Assembly (NCBI RefSeq): GCF_014698505.1
Contig: NZ_JACJTD010000051.1
Location: 1-48,820 of the forward strand
From: Nostoc foliaceum FACHB-393
Lineage (GTDB): Bacteria > Cyanobacteriota > Cyanobacteriia > Cyanobacteriales > Nostocaceae
DNA: 48,820 bases
Direction: 5' to 3'
Part shown: one piece after another, positions 39,768 to 48,670 of the stretch
How positions within the stretch are numbered: position 1 is the stretch's first letter
Layout of the letters: every line of letters begins with the position of its first letter
Program-made: the position numbers and the translations under genes
Notes under the pieces: model-generated
Told to the model about the DNA's origin: nothing
What the model saw: the letters and a program-made list of their open reading frames with translations, nothing else
Database searches by the model: none

Positions 39768-40208
39768 CCATCACTGTCTATTCTATACAAAGGTTTCCTC
39801 CACAACCAACTTGGGTTTACACCTCTCGCAGTCTCCTCACTCGAACCTCCCATAGTCGCATCTTCCTAGATCCTGGTTTGGCGTTACTCTTACTTCAGCT
39901 TTCAGTAAAGGGTGTTGCCACTTTCTTCATCTATGTTGGAAGTTCCCTGCGATCAATCTCACTTATATATTAACATAGTTTTGTCGTATGGAATTTTATG
40001 TTCTGATCCTAATAGGGTAGCCAATCAAGAATATAATGAAAGCAATTTTTTTACAAAAGTATGTGACAGTCAAAAGTATTTTTTGCACCTGATTTTCTTT
40101 ATTTATACTATTTCTAGTGTCTAGATTATATTTCGGATATTTCTAATTAATTTAAAAGTTTCTTGTTCCAATTATCTATATAATGAAGTACATTATAAGG
40201 ATATTATT

Positions 40209-40880
40209 ATGACTACTCAAGAACTTCAAAGCGATCAAAAACCACCGATACCTCCACTTCCACCTCACAAATGGTGGCAATGGATAATAGTTTATCCAAC
40301 TATTATTACTATATTAGTTGGAGCGATAGATAACTTTGTCCCGATGATACAAGCCTCTTGGGCAACAAAAAGATTCGTTGGGAATTCTGAAGAAGCCACA
40401 GGAATAATTCAATGAAGAAATAATTTTATTGCACATCTAAATTGTAATACAGATTTAACCTACTATCCTCTAAAAAAGACATTAGTTAAAGTTGGATTAC
40501 AATATTGTCCAGATGGTGCTCTCTTAGTAGCTATCCAAACTCCAACGAGATACCCTATTTATCACTGGATTGAAAAATCTGAATTGGACTTACAAAGTTC
40601 TTTCGATAAATATAAAATTAATTGGCAACTTACTGAAATTTTTATAAATTCTGTAGTTGCGTCCAACATAGAAAAAAATAAGCTCAATAATAAAGAAAAT
40701 CAATTTTTATCAGAACAAGATGGAAGAGTGATTTGTCAGAAACAAATTAACAATGACCAAATTCTTAGAAGAGTTGAAATAAAACCGAATCAATGTATCG
40801 ATGAAATTGTAGATATCAACACTGGGAAAGTTATTAAGCAAACACCTTTAGATTCTTGCGATAGTTCTTGCAACTCATAA
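40209..40880 (+). pseudogene. Membrane protein gene of unknown family interrupted by one in-frame TGA
   Basis: A single frame runs from ATG 40209 to the stop at 40878-40880 with only one internal stop, TGA at 40413-40415. The first part (68 codons) has a Pro-rich start (KPPIPPLPPHKWWQW) and a transmembrane helix (WIIVYPTIITILVGAIDNF). After the TGA the same frame continues RNNFIAHLNCNTDLTYYPLK, KVGLQYCPDGALLVAIQTP and on to CDSSCNS, with paired cysteines. Total about 223 residues. A C-to-T change (CGA to TGA) or a TGG-to-TGA change would explain it. A separate start for the second part exists only at TTG 40584. The family is not recognised. A start motif of AAGGATATTATT precedes the ATG. Confidence 0.6.
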
Positions 40881-40898
40881 CTCAAAAAACGTGACATT

Positions 40899-43670
40899 TC
40901 AAGATTTACTACCCTGATTCAATTTCTCTAAAATATCTTCCAATTCTTGCTGATAACGTCCATATTCAGCCCAATTACCTTGACGCAGTGCTTCCTGCGT
41001 TTTTTGATAAGTTGCCAACGCAGATTTAGCTAAATTTGATACTTCTCCAGTTACGGGACTAGGTACTGGCTTCTGTTCTTGAACACCACCGAAAATTGCT
41101 GCTAGAGATTCTTCTAAAGTCTCTTCCATCAATACGGCTTTATCATAGGCAACAATTACCCGTTTCAGTTCAGGTAATTCGCCCTGTTCTGCCCGCAGAT
41201 ATACTGGCTCGACGTAGAGTAAAGATTGGTCAATGGGAATCACTAACAAATCTCCGCGAATTACTTTAGAACCTGCTTGACTCCATAAAGTAAACTGCTG
41301 GGAAATTTGCGGTTCCTGGTCAATTCGCGCTTCAATTTGCCGAGGGCCAAAGATGAGTTTTTGTTTGGGAAATTCGTACAGTAGTAACTTACCGTACTCC
41401 TTACTATTGGAACGCGCCGCCATCCAGGCAATCATGTTGTCTTTGTTGGCAGGGGTGAACGGTAAAATTTGGATAAATTCCTCCTTCGCTGCTCCTGGTA
41501 AGCGCATTATCATATAATAAGGCTGCATGATATGTTCATTCCCTTCATAAGTTTCGGTAGGCAAACGCCACAAGTCTTCCCGGTTGTAAAATAATTCCGG
41601 GTCGTTCATGTGGTAGACAAGATACATCTGCGTTTGGATTTTGAATAAGTCTTGCGGATAACGAAAATGCGCCTTCACCTCAGATGGAATTGCTGAGTTA
41701 GGTGTAAATAGGTGAGGAAAAATCTTTTGGTAGGTACGGAGTACGGGGTCAGTTTCATCGACGACAAAAAACTGCATTGTGTCATCGCAAGCATCAATTA
41801 ATACTTTAAGCGAGTTGCGAATATAGTTTATATCACGGTCTAGAATCTGTTCGATATTCCCACCTTGAAAAATTTCGGTGGCTTTGTGAGTCTGGGCTAA
41901 TGGTTCAGAATAGGGATAGCGATCGCTCGTTGTATACCCATCCACAATCCACTGTAATCTACCATTAATTACTACTAAGTAAGGATCGCTATCCAAGTGC
42001 AGAAATGGCGCAACATGACTCACCCTTTCCTGAAGCAATCGATAGTAATGGATACGCGACTGTTGATTAAAGTAATTGGAAATTAAAATCTGAAGGCTGC
42101 CCAAGTCGTAAGCATAAGCTAGCCTGTGCCACATCGTTGGTATTGGTACGCCGCCTTTACCTTTGTAGTTAGTATAAGCATTCCCATCCCCTAAAGGATA
42201 GTCAAACTCTTGAGTTTTTGTACCAGTAAAAATATAGTTATCAGTTTTTTCACCATAATAAATTGCCGGCTGGCTCACCTGTAGATTGACCTTAGAGACG
42301 GGGGGAATATCTTTGATATACAGTTCCGGTAAACCATCGGAGGTGACTTGATTAACTGGACTCATCACCAAACCGTAGCCGTGGGTATATTTCAAACGCT
42401 GGTTAACCCAAGTTTTAGCCTCTTGGGGTAACTGAGAATAGGCCAGTTCCCTTCCTGATAGCATCACCTGTTGATAATTGCCATTCAGGGTATAGCGATC
42501 TACATCCACACTCTGAAATTGGTAATACAGGCGCATCTCTTGAATTTGGCGGTATGTACTAAGAAGCGGGCGGTAGTCCCATAAGCGAATGTTGCGGATA
42601 GTTGGCTGATTTGACTGCAAAACTTGGCGATTCAATTGGCTTACGGCTGTATAGTTTTGCCTTTGCACATCATGCAAATGATAGGCATTCTGGGTAAATC
42701 TGATGTTGTTGGCGATATAGGGCTTTTCTTTAGTTAATTCGTTGGGTTCAACGATAAATTGTTGGACAAACCAAGGGTAAACACCGTTGAGCAACACTAA
42801 AGCCATAAAAAATAATACAATCCCCGACATAGGTAAGGCAGAACTCCTCCGCCCAATTGAGAGAAGCAACAGAACTGCTACTAGTAACGCAATGATACTT
42901 GTCACCGAGTAGGCAAACAACCGCGCGTGGACATCTGTGTAACCAGCACCAAACACAACACCATTGCTTGAGTAAAGCAGGCTGTAACGTTTGAGCCAGA
43001 AATCAACGGCAATCAATGCAGCGATTCCCGCAAAAAGCAAACTTAAATGGTTTTTGGCTTTACCATTCAGGGTAATTCGTCCGTCACGCTGCCGTAGTGT
43101 AAAACTGTCTTTGAGGAAATAAACTAGAAAAGATACTATTAGCCCCCAGACAAAAGCGAATAACAACCAGTTCCGAATAGCTTCGTAAAGCGGTAACTGG
43201 AAGACATAAAAGTCAATATCCTGTTGAAATATCGGATCGCGATCGCTTCCACCGGGGCGTAGCCCTTCGCTAAAACTAGTAGGATGCAGATACTTAAGAA
43301 TAGTTTCCCACGCAGAGGTACTAGCACTTGCTGCACCAAACCCAATGAACAAAATCAACACTAAAGCCATGAAATTGGCAAATTTATCGGTATAGTCTAC
43401 CAATGTGCTGTCTTCAAAAAAGCGAAAGGAACTATGCCGAGTGTGGTGCATAGCAATCTGATAGTTTATCCAGAGAAACAGGGTATAAAAAGCAAAGGTG
43501 ACAATCGAAGTGAGAATTTGCCAAGTTAACTTTGTCCAAAATACTTCCGAAAAACCGACAGTATCAAACCACCATATCTCAGTTAGAATATGCACCAGTG
43601 TTTTAGATAGAGACAGACCAATAATCGCAATCAAGATGATGAATAGAATGCCTCTCTGTTTCAGGTTCAT
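40899..43670 (-). CDS. UPF0182 family membrane protein
   Basis: 923-aa integral membrane protein of the UPF0182 (PF03699) family; function unknown. The N-terminal third has about seven transmembrane helices (for example ILFIILIAIIGLSLSK, ILTSIVTFAFYTLFLWINYQ, FMALVLILFIGFGAASA). The large extracytoplasmic part begins with ANNIRFTQNAYHLHDVQRQN, a family hallmark, followed by LWDYRPLL and LYYQFQSVDVDRY. A C-terminal charged helical tail closes it (TYQKTQEALRQGNWAEYGRY). It lies 83 nt downstream of the copper ATPase on the same strand, so it may be in that transcript. Confidence 0.93.
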   Translation of the reverse strand: MNLKQRGILFIILIAIIGLSLSKTLVHILTEIWWFDTVGFSEVFWTKLTWQILTSIVTFAFYTLFLWINYQIAMHHTRHSSFRFFEDSTLVDYTDKFANFMALVLILFIGFGAASASTSAWETILKYLHPTSFSEGLRPGGSDRDPIFQQDIDFYVFQLPLYEAIRNWLLFAFVWGLIVSFLVYFLKDSFTLRQRDGRITLNGKAKNHLSLLFAGIAALIAVDFWLKRYSLLYSSNGVVFGAGYTDVHARLFAYSVTSIIALLVAVLLLLSIGRRSSALPMSGIVLFFMALVLLNGVYPWFVQQFIVEPNELTKEKPYIANNIRFTQNAYHLHDVQRQNYTAVSQLNRQVLQSNQPTIRNIRLWDYRPLLSTYRQIQEMRLYYQFQSVDVDRYTLNGNYQQVMLSGRELAYSQLPQEAKTWVNQRLKYTHGYGLVMSPVNQVTSDGLPELYIKDIPPVSKVNLQVSQPAIYYGEKTDNYIFTGTKTQEFDYPLGDGNAYTNYKGKGGVPIPTMWHRLAYAYDLGSLQILISNYFNQQSRIHYYRLLQERVSHVAPFLHLDSDPYLVVINGRLQWIVDGYTTSDRYPYSEPLAQTHKATEIFQGGNIEQILDRDINYIRNSLKVLIDACDDTMQFFVVDETDPVLRTYQKIFPHLFTPNSAIPSEVKAHFRYPQDLFKIQTQMYLVYHMNDPELFYNREDLWRLPTETYEGNEHIMQPYYMIMRLPGAAKEEFIQILPFTPANKDNMIAWMAARSNSKEYGKLLLYEFPKQKLIFGPRQIEARIDQEPQISQQFTLWSQAGSKVIRGDLLVIPIDQSLLYVEPVYLRAEQGELPELKRVIVAYDKAVLMEETLEESLAAIFGGVQEQKPVPSPVTGEVSNLAKSALATYQKTQEALRQGNWAEYGRYQQELEDILEKLNQGSKS

Positions 43671-43753
43671 AATTTTATCTTCCTTGTAGCTAAAAAGCTA
43701 TTTATCAAGTAAATCTAAAGGTTGGTAATTAGGTGAAATGGGAACAGTAAAGA

Positions 43754-46003
43754 TTACCAGCGTCTTCCTGAAAGGATATTTTGGCGGGCGATTGCCACTA
43801 GTAGTTGCCGGATTGATAATTTGAATCCTTTCAACAGCGATGAATTAATAATCACTGATAAGGAACTCAAAGCCATCGCAGCTGCGGCAATAATTGGGTT
43901 AAGGAAACCGAAGGCAGCGATAGGAATGCCAATCGAGTTGTAAATAAACGCCCAGAATAGATTTTGTTTAATTTTGAGCATCGTGGCACGAGATAGGCGA
44001 ATTGAGGTGACAACATCCCGCACATCGTTTTTAACCAGAATTATGCCGCCTGTTTCCTTGGCAACATCTGCACCAGAACCAATAGCAATACCAATGTCAG
44101 CAGTTGCGAGAGCTGGTGCATCATTAACTCCATCTCCCACCATTGCCACAACTTCACCGCGTCGTTGAATATCTTTAACGACTTGGGCTTTATCACCGGG
44201 TAATACCTCAGCAATCACTCGATCGATTCCTAGTTGACGAGCGATCGCTTCAGCAGTACGCTGGTTATCTCCAGTGAGCATCACGACTTTGACTTTTTCT
44301 CGCCGCAGGGCAGCGATCGCTTCCTTGGCTTCAGGTTTGAGGGTGTCCGCTACTGCTACAATCCCCATCAGCAGACCATTACAACCAACCAGCATTGCTG
44401 TTTTACCATCAGATTCTAGGCGAGTCAGTATCTCTTCTGTTGCCGGATTTATCTGATAGCCTTGCTCTCGGAACAAGCGGCGATTACCAAGCAAAATGCG
44501 ATCGCCTCCGGCGGGGCTACGCCCATCGCGGTTTATTTCTCCCCGAATCCCATGTCCGGGAATTGCCTCAAAATTACTCACTTTGGGAATATCTAGCATC
44601 TGATGTCTGGCTGCTCGCACAATTGCTTCACCCAAAGGATGTTCTGAACCCGCTTCTACTGCCGCAGCCAGCCGGAGAATTTCATCTTTTGGACGTTCTG
44701 CCAAAGCTACAATATCGGTAACACTAGGCTCACCACGAGTCAAGGTGCCAGTTTTGTCGAAAATTACAGTAGAAAGCTTTTCAGCTCGTTCTAAAATTTC
44801 ACCACCCCGAATTAAAATCCCGCCTTCTGCTCCTTTACCCACGCCAACCATCAAAGCGGCTGGAGTAGCAATACCCAAAGCACAGGGACAAGAAATAATT
44901 AACACAGCAATAAATGCCAGTAAAGCTTGCGGGAAATTTCCCACTAATAACCAACCGAGAAAAGCAAGCACGGCAACTCCCACAACCGCAGGGACAAAAT
45001 AACCCGTCACTTTATCCGCCAACCGTTGGACTTGCGCCGTACTTGTTTGGGCTTCCTCCACAATTTTGATGATTTGAGCCAGAGCAGTTTCAGAGCCGAC
45101 ACGAGTCGCTTGGAAACTGAACGCTCCTGTTCGGTTCAAAGTACCACCAATCACTGCACCCCCGCTTTGCTTCTCCACTGGTAGTGACTCCCCTGTCAGC
45201 ATTGACTCATCCATAGATGAAGATCCATCCAGCACAATTCCATCCGTTGGTACTTTTTCTCCTGGACGGACAATAACGGTTTCGCCTACCATTACTTGCT
45301 CTGCCGGAATATCCATCTCCATGCCGTCTCGGATGACTCTGGCGGTGGCAGGTTTTAAATCTAGAAGTTTGCGTACTGCTGCCGATGAGTTCTTTTTGAT
45401 AATTTCTTCCATATACTTGCCTAGTAAAACAAAGGCAATGATCACAGCAGAAACTTCAAAATAAACGTCGCGCTCTTCAACTCGGACAGGCAGAGCATTA
45501 GGAAAGAAAATAACTGCCACACTATAGAAATATGCAACGCTGGTTCCTAAAGCAATCAGGAAATCCATGTTGATACTGCGGCTTTTGATGGCATTCCACG
45601 CTCCTACATAAAATGACCAGCCACCAATAAACTGTACAGGTGTAGCTAAAATGAAAAGCCAGACTCCCCAGGTGAACCAGGGTAGAGCAGAAATTGGCAC
45701 CCAACTTAAGATACTTACACCTGCTGCTAGTCCCAAAAATGCAGCCGCTCGCAGAATTGCTAAAAGCAGTACCCCCGTCATGGCAACGGTGACGCGAGTC
45801 CGCATTGATTTGAGTTCCTTCTCAGGATCTAAAAATGTGTTTAAGCAAGTTTGGCTGCAAAAATAGTAAGTGCGTCCACCCCGTTCTGTCTTCAAGGATG
45901 TGGCTTTAGGTACTGTCATGCCACAGATAGGATCTTTCGCCATCCCACCTTGGGATACTATGTTTGCGTATCTATGTCCGTGATGCTCGTGAGTTCTTGC
46001 CAT
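43754..46003 (-). CDS. Copper-type P1B ATPase with N-terminal YHS domain
   Basis: About 749-aa heavy-metal ATPase. It has a His-rich start (RTHEHHGHR) and then a YHS metal-binding domain (residues 22-62: KDPICGMTV and YYFCSQTCLNTF). Eight TM helices include the CPC metal site in IISCPCALGIATPAA (Cys372, Cys374). TGES is at about 270-273, the phosphorylated Asp416 lies in VIFDKTGTLTRGE, the SEHPLGEA His-Pro motif follows, and the hinge is MVGDGVNDAPALATADIGIA. CPC with the C-terminal motif NSIGIPIAAFGFLNP and NSSLLKG fits Cu(I) export (IB-1). ATG 46003 with AAGGAG upstream is preferred; the frame is open to TTG 46042. It follows a DUF305 gene. Confidence 0.9.
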   Translation of the reverse strand: MARTHEHHGHRYANIVSQGGMAKDPICGMTVPKATSLKTERGGRTYYFCSQTCLNTFLDPEKELKSMRTRVTVAMTGVLLLAILRAAAFLGLAAGVSILSWVPISALPWFTWGVWLFILATPVQFIGGWSFYVGAWNAIKSRSINMDFLIALGTSVAYFYSVAVIFFPNALPVRVEERDVYFEVSAVIIAFVLLGKYMEEIIKKNSSAAVRKLLDLKPATARVIRDGMEMDIPAEQVMVGETVIVRPGEKVPTDGIVLDGSSSMDESMLTGESLPVEKQSGGAVIGGTLNRTGAFSFQATRVGSETALAQIIKIVEEAQTSTAQVQRLADKVTGYFVPAVVGVAVLAFLGWLLVGNFPQALLAFIAVLIISCPCALGIATPAALMVGVGKGAEGGILIRGGEILERAEKLSTVIFDKTGTLTRGEPSVTDIVALAERPKDEILRLAAAVEAGSEHPLGEAIVRAARHQMLDIPKVSNFEAIPGHGIRGEINRDGRSPAGGDRILLGNRRLFREQGYQINPATEEILTRLESDGKTAMLVGCNGLLMGIVAVADTLKPEAKEAIAALRREKVKVVMLTGDNQRTAEAIARQLGIDRVIAEVLPGDKAQVVKDIQRRGEVVAMVGDGVNDAPALATADIGIAIGSGADVAKETGGIILVKNDVRDVVTSIRLSRATMLKIKQNLFWAFIYNSIGIPIAAFGFLNPIIAAAAMALSSLSVIINSSLLKGFKLSIRQLLVAIARQNILSGRRW

Positions 46004-46019
46004 CTTTGAATGAACTCCT

Positions 46020-46163
46020 TCATCCTGCTGGTTGTGATTCAAAAGTATGCAGGCAAGTCTGGCTGCAAAAATAGTAAGTCTGTCCGTCTCGCTCGGGCTT
46101 TAATGCTGTAGCCTTTTCTACAGTCATGCCACATATTGGATCTACAGCACTTTTGTCACTATC
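46020..46163 (-). pseudogene. Free-standing YHS-domain fragment
   Basis: The 47 open codons between the DUF305 gene and the copper ATPase encode a second YHS module: VDPICGMTVEKATALKPERD, then GQTYYFCSQTCLHTFE and a stop at 46020. It matches the ATPase's own YHS domain almost residue for residue. No ATG, GTG or TTG precedes the module in frame; only the internal ATG of GMTV exists. It looks like a truncated tandem duplicate of the 5' end of the ATPase gene. An unusual start codon (ATT or similar) producing a small metallochaperone cannot be excluded. Confidence 0.7.
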
Positions 46164-46253
46164 TTATTGACGTTTGTGTCTAAAAAAATTCCACATAATT
46201 GACCTCCTTTAGAGCAGATGTCAATCGTCTCAGTTCAAAAATCCCTCTGGAAT

Positions 46254-46952
46254 TCAACTTGCTTCGGGGTTGGATTTATACCAAGCCTGATACCATTGCT
46301 GCATCTGGTTAATTTCAGCCGTTTGAGTTTTAATGATGGACTGAGCTAAGTTACGAATTTCTGGTTTGGTAGCTTTTTTAGTAGCCATCTGCGACATCAT
46401 TACAGCCATGCGATGATGAGGAATCATCTGACGGATAAATTCTTTGTCGAAATCTGGTGCATTTTTCAATGCTGCCAAATCTACATTCATACCTCTCCTG
46501 TTCTGGTTCATCGGCATTTTCATCATACCTGGGTTCATCTGTTGACACATACGCTGATGCATTGCCATCATTTCTTGATGAGTCATGGCTGTTGCAGGTA
46601 CATCTTTCCCGTACCATGCCTTGTACCAAGTTTGCATTTGTTGAATTTCGCGGTTTTGGTCATTTTTAATGGCTTGAGCTAGTTTTTTGATTTCAGGATG
46701 TTTAGCACGCGTTAAAGCTAGATTAGCCATCTCCACTGCTTGCTGATGGTGAGAAATCATCATTTTGATGAAATGCTGATCAACCTCACCCATCATCCCT
46801 TGTTGAGAAGGAATAACCTGAGCAGATGGGTGATGAGTATTCTGTTGTGAATTTGGAGACTGAGCTTGCGTGTTATTGATGATTAAAAATCCTCCAACAG
46901 CACTAGTACTCAATAACCCTATAAGACGATAAATCAAATTTTTGTTCTTCAT
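46254..46952 (-). CDS. DUF305 family exported protein (metal-associated)
   Basis: 232-aa protein with a signal peptide or anchor (LIGLLSTSAVGGFLIINNTQAQ, cleavage probably after AQA). Two tandem DUF305 helical units follow: FIKMMISHHQQAVEMANLAL (about 60-120) and FIRQMIPHHRMAVMMSQMAT (about 165-225), each with the HH pair and ending in a WYKAWYG/WYQAWYK motif. They are joined by a Met-rich linker (MNPGMMKMPMNQN) of the type that binds Cu(I) in the periplasm. It is upstream of, and co-directional with, the copper ATPase, which supports a role in copper handling; that role is inference. Confidence 0.88.
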   Translation of the reverse strand: MKNKNLIYRLIGLLSTSAVGGFLIINNTQAQSPNSQQNTHHPSAQVIPSQQGMMGEVDQHFIKMMISHHQQAVEMANLALTRAKHPEIKKLAQAIKNDQNREIQQMQTWYKAWYGKDVPATAMTHQEMMAMHQRMCQQMNPGMMKMPMNQNRRGMNVDLAALKNAPDFDKEFIRQMIPHHRMAVMMSQMATKKATKPEIRNLAQSIIKTQTAEINQMQQWYQAWYKSNPEAS

Positions 46953-47503
46953 AACTTCACCTCTTTGAGTGAATGTAAACTTAATACTTTGTTTTTATAA
47001 TTGAAATTTGCTGTCATTTATAAGGAAGTTGTGAGTATAAAGCAGTTTTATTTGCCTTTTCTCCTCATTAATTAATTCTTAACTTCAATTATCAAATCTC
47101 TACTCAAGTGGAAAGTTAAGTTGCTGCTACAAAACATTACTTATAAAACCTAACTCTTGTTTAAGTTATTCGTTTGACAGGAGTCTACATTTCTAGCTTT
47201 TCATTTCAGAATGAAATCAAGATGAAATGTCGTTTTATATCAATGTTTGTTTACAATGCGATCGAGTAGGTAACTCAACACAACAGAGTGCGTTTGCGTA
47301 GCGTGCCGTAGATAATCGCGGCAGGAAGCAGAGGGCAGTTTTCGGTAAGATCCAGCTGTCCTCTGTCCCCTGTCTTTCTTGATATATTAGAAAATCAACG
47401 CTCAAATCATCGCTATATCTACAATTGAAAAATTGGCTCTTATTTTTCTTTTACCAGAATGATTAAACAAAACTAAGACCATTACTAGAAACGTACTGAC
47501 CCA
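46953..47503. other. Intergenic region upstream of the copper genes
   Basis: 551 bp. It contains a 15-bp palindrome, ATTTCA-GAA-TGAAAT (47203-47217), with another TGAAATG nearby, a candidate operator. A dispersed GCGTTTGCGTAGCG motif (near 47290) and an inverted pair CAGAGGGCAG / CTGTCCTCTG (about 47326-47363) of a common low-complexity repeat also lie here. No gene was seen. Confidence 0.5.
47203..47217. promoter_or_regulatory. 15-bp palindrome, candidate operator
   Basis: ATTTCA, spacer GAA, TGAAAT, about 250 bp upstream of the DUF305 gene. Possible regulator site for the metal genes; no binding protein is encoded nearby. Confidence 0.3.
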
Positions 47504-48670
47504 TTAATAGCGAAATACCGCAGCTAACGGTGTATCATCTGGCATATCTTCCGACTCAACCGCATAGACAATACCGCCATTCAAGATAGTCTGAGTTGCA
47601 GCCAAATCTAATAACTCTTCATCGTTAGGTTCTGCATTGGGATGCACCTGAACCGTTTGGGTATCTGAGTCAAAAGTACCCCACTGCTGCTGATTGAGAG
47701 CGACAATTAACTTGTCAACGCGTCCCTGAGAAGCCGCTGGAATAGTTTCGGTAATTTGGCTGGTGGCTTTTCCAGTTCCCAACAATTCCCTGTATTGAGC
47801 GATCGCCTCTTGCTGTGCTTGTAAAAAGTAAGGTTTTACTATTTCCCAGGCTTGGGTGTGTAATTCCTCTGCTGTCAGGAGTTCTGGATTGCCTGTTATA
47901 CCAGCATCCATAAGATAAGCGTAAGTATTCGCCTCTCGATAAATCGGCAAGAGATATTCGACTCCAGCCAGCACCAAAGGAGCATGTTCCTCTTTTAGTA
48001 ACTCCTGCAACGCCTCATTTACCCGATGAAAGTACAGGCTGAGATTTTCTTTTTCATCCTCATCACCAGCACCATGACCGTGAAATACAGTAACTCCACC
48101 AGGAGCGGCGCGTCTTCCACCTACTGCTCCTGGAGTGCCTGTATGGGAAGGGGTTTGCCGTTCTGGCTCCTCAAACCGCAATACTTCTTCCAAACTTGGC
48201 AACACACCAGTCAGATCAATCTCTTCAATGTGATGGTGCGTACCTTCTAATAGGCGAATCAGATGATGGCTGAGAGCAAGAACATAGAAATGTCCATCGC
48301 TATTAAAGAGGGGAAATAGAGGTTTAAGGTAAAAACGGTCACTAACAATTGCTAATTCTGCAAAATCTATGGGTAGAGAATAATACCGCAACAAGTCCTG
48401 GGAGCGGAAGATTGCTAAACCATCACTTTGATGCTGCCAAAATTCATACTCATCTAGTTCTTTGACTGGTTCGAGTAAGTTGTTAGCATCTTCAGAACGG
48501 CAACCATGTTCAATCAGGCGTTCTTCAGCCTCCCGAATTAAATTCCTAAACCGGATTGGGTTCTGTTGCGTGTCTGACCCTGCATGGTAAGTTGGTAGAA
48601 AAATCGATACACAAATAGTTCTAGGTTGCTTTGCCAGTTTTTCGAGTTCCGCTATAGATAGTAATTTCAT
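47504..48670 (-). CDS. baeRF-like (bacterial release-factor-related) protein
   Basis: 388-aa soluble protein. It starts with the pattern LAKQPRTICVSIFLPTYHAG, and continues RFRNLIREAEERLIEHG and SDGLAIFRSQDLLRYYSLP. The middle has VSDRFYLKPLFPLFNSDGHF and YVLALSHHLIRLLEG, and the C-terminal part has LVLAGVEYLLPIYREANTY and LDLAATQTILNGGIVYAV. This is the layout of bacterial archaeo-eukaryotic release-factor-like (baeRF, probably type 3) proteins, thought to act in stress or ribosome rescue; the function is unproven. A Gly/His-rich insert (HGHGAGDEDEKEN) sits in the middle. It starts at ATG 48670 with an AGGAGG-like site upstream. Confidence 0.75.
   Translation of the reverse strand: MKLLSIAELEKLAKQPRTICVSIFLPTYHAGSDTQQNPIRFRNLIREAEERLIEHGCRSEDANNLLEPVKELDEYEFWQHQSDGLAIFRSQDLLRYYSLPIDFAELAIVSDRFYLKPLFPLFNSDGHFYVLALSHHLIRLLEGTHHHIEEIDLTGVLPSLEEVLRFEEPERQTPSHTGTPGAVGGRRAAPGGVTVFHGHGAGDEDEKENLSLYFHRVNEALQELLKEEHAPLVLAGVEYLLPIYREANTYAYLMDAGITGNPELLTAEELHTQAWEIVKPYFLQAQQEAIAQYRELLGTGKATSQITETIPAASQGRVDKLIVALNQQQWGTFDSDTQTVQVHPNAEPNDEELLDLAATQTILNGGIVYAVESEDMPDDTPLAAVFRY

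Larger units (their letters stand above)
39333..40208. other. Long gene-free AT-rich region with hairpins
   Basis: 876 bp with no supported gene. It holds a 13-bp perfect inverted repeat (39401-39461), a small imperfect hairpin ACTTATGC-acaat-GCGTAAGT (39697-39717), a strong 16-bp hairpin (39732-39767), and a block of higher GC (about 39768-39960) with no ORF. The strip 40130-40208 is the promoter region of the interrupted gene that follows. Confidence 0.6.

Noticed and set aside
39912..40124. 70-codon + strand frame in the gene-free region
   Set aside because: Low-complexity AT-rich translation, no ribosome site, no recognisable motif.
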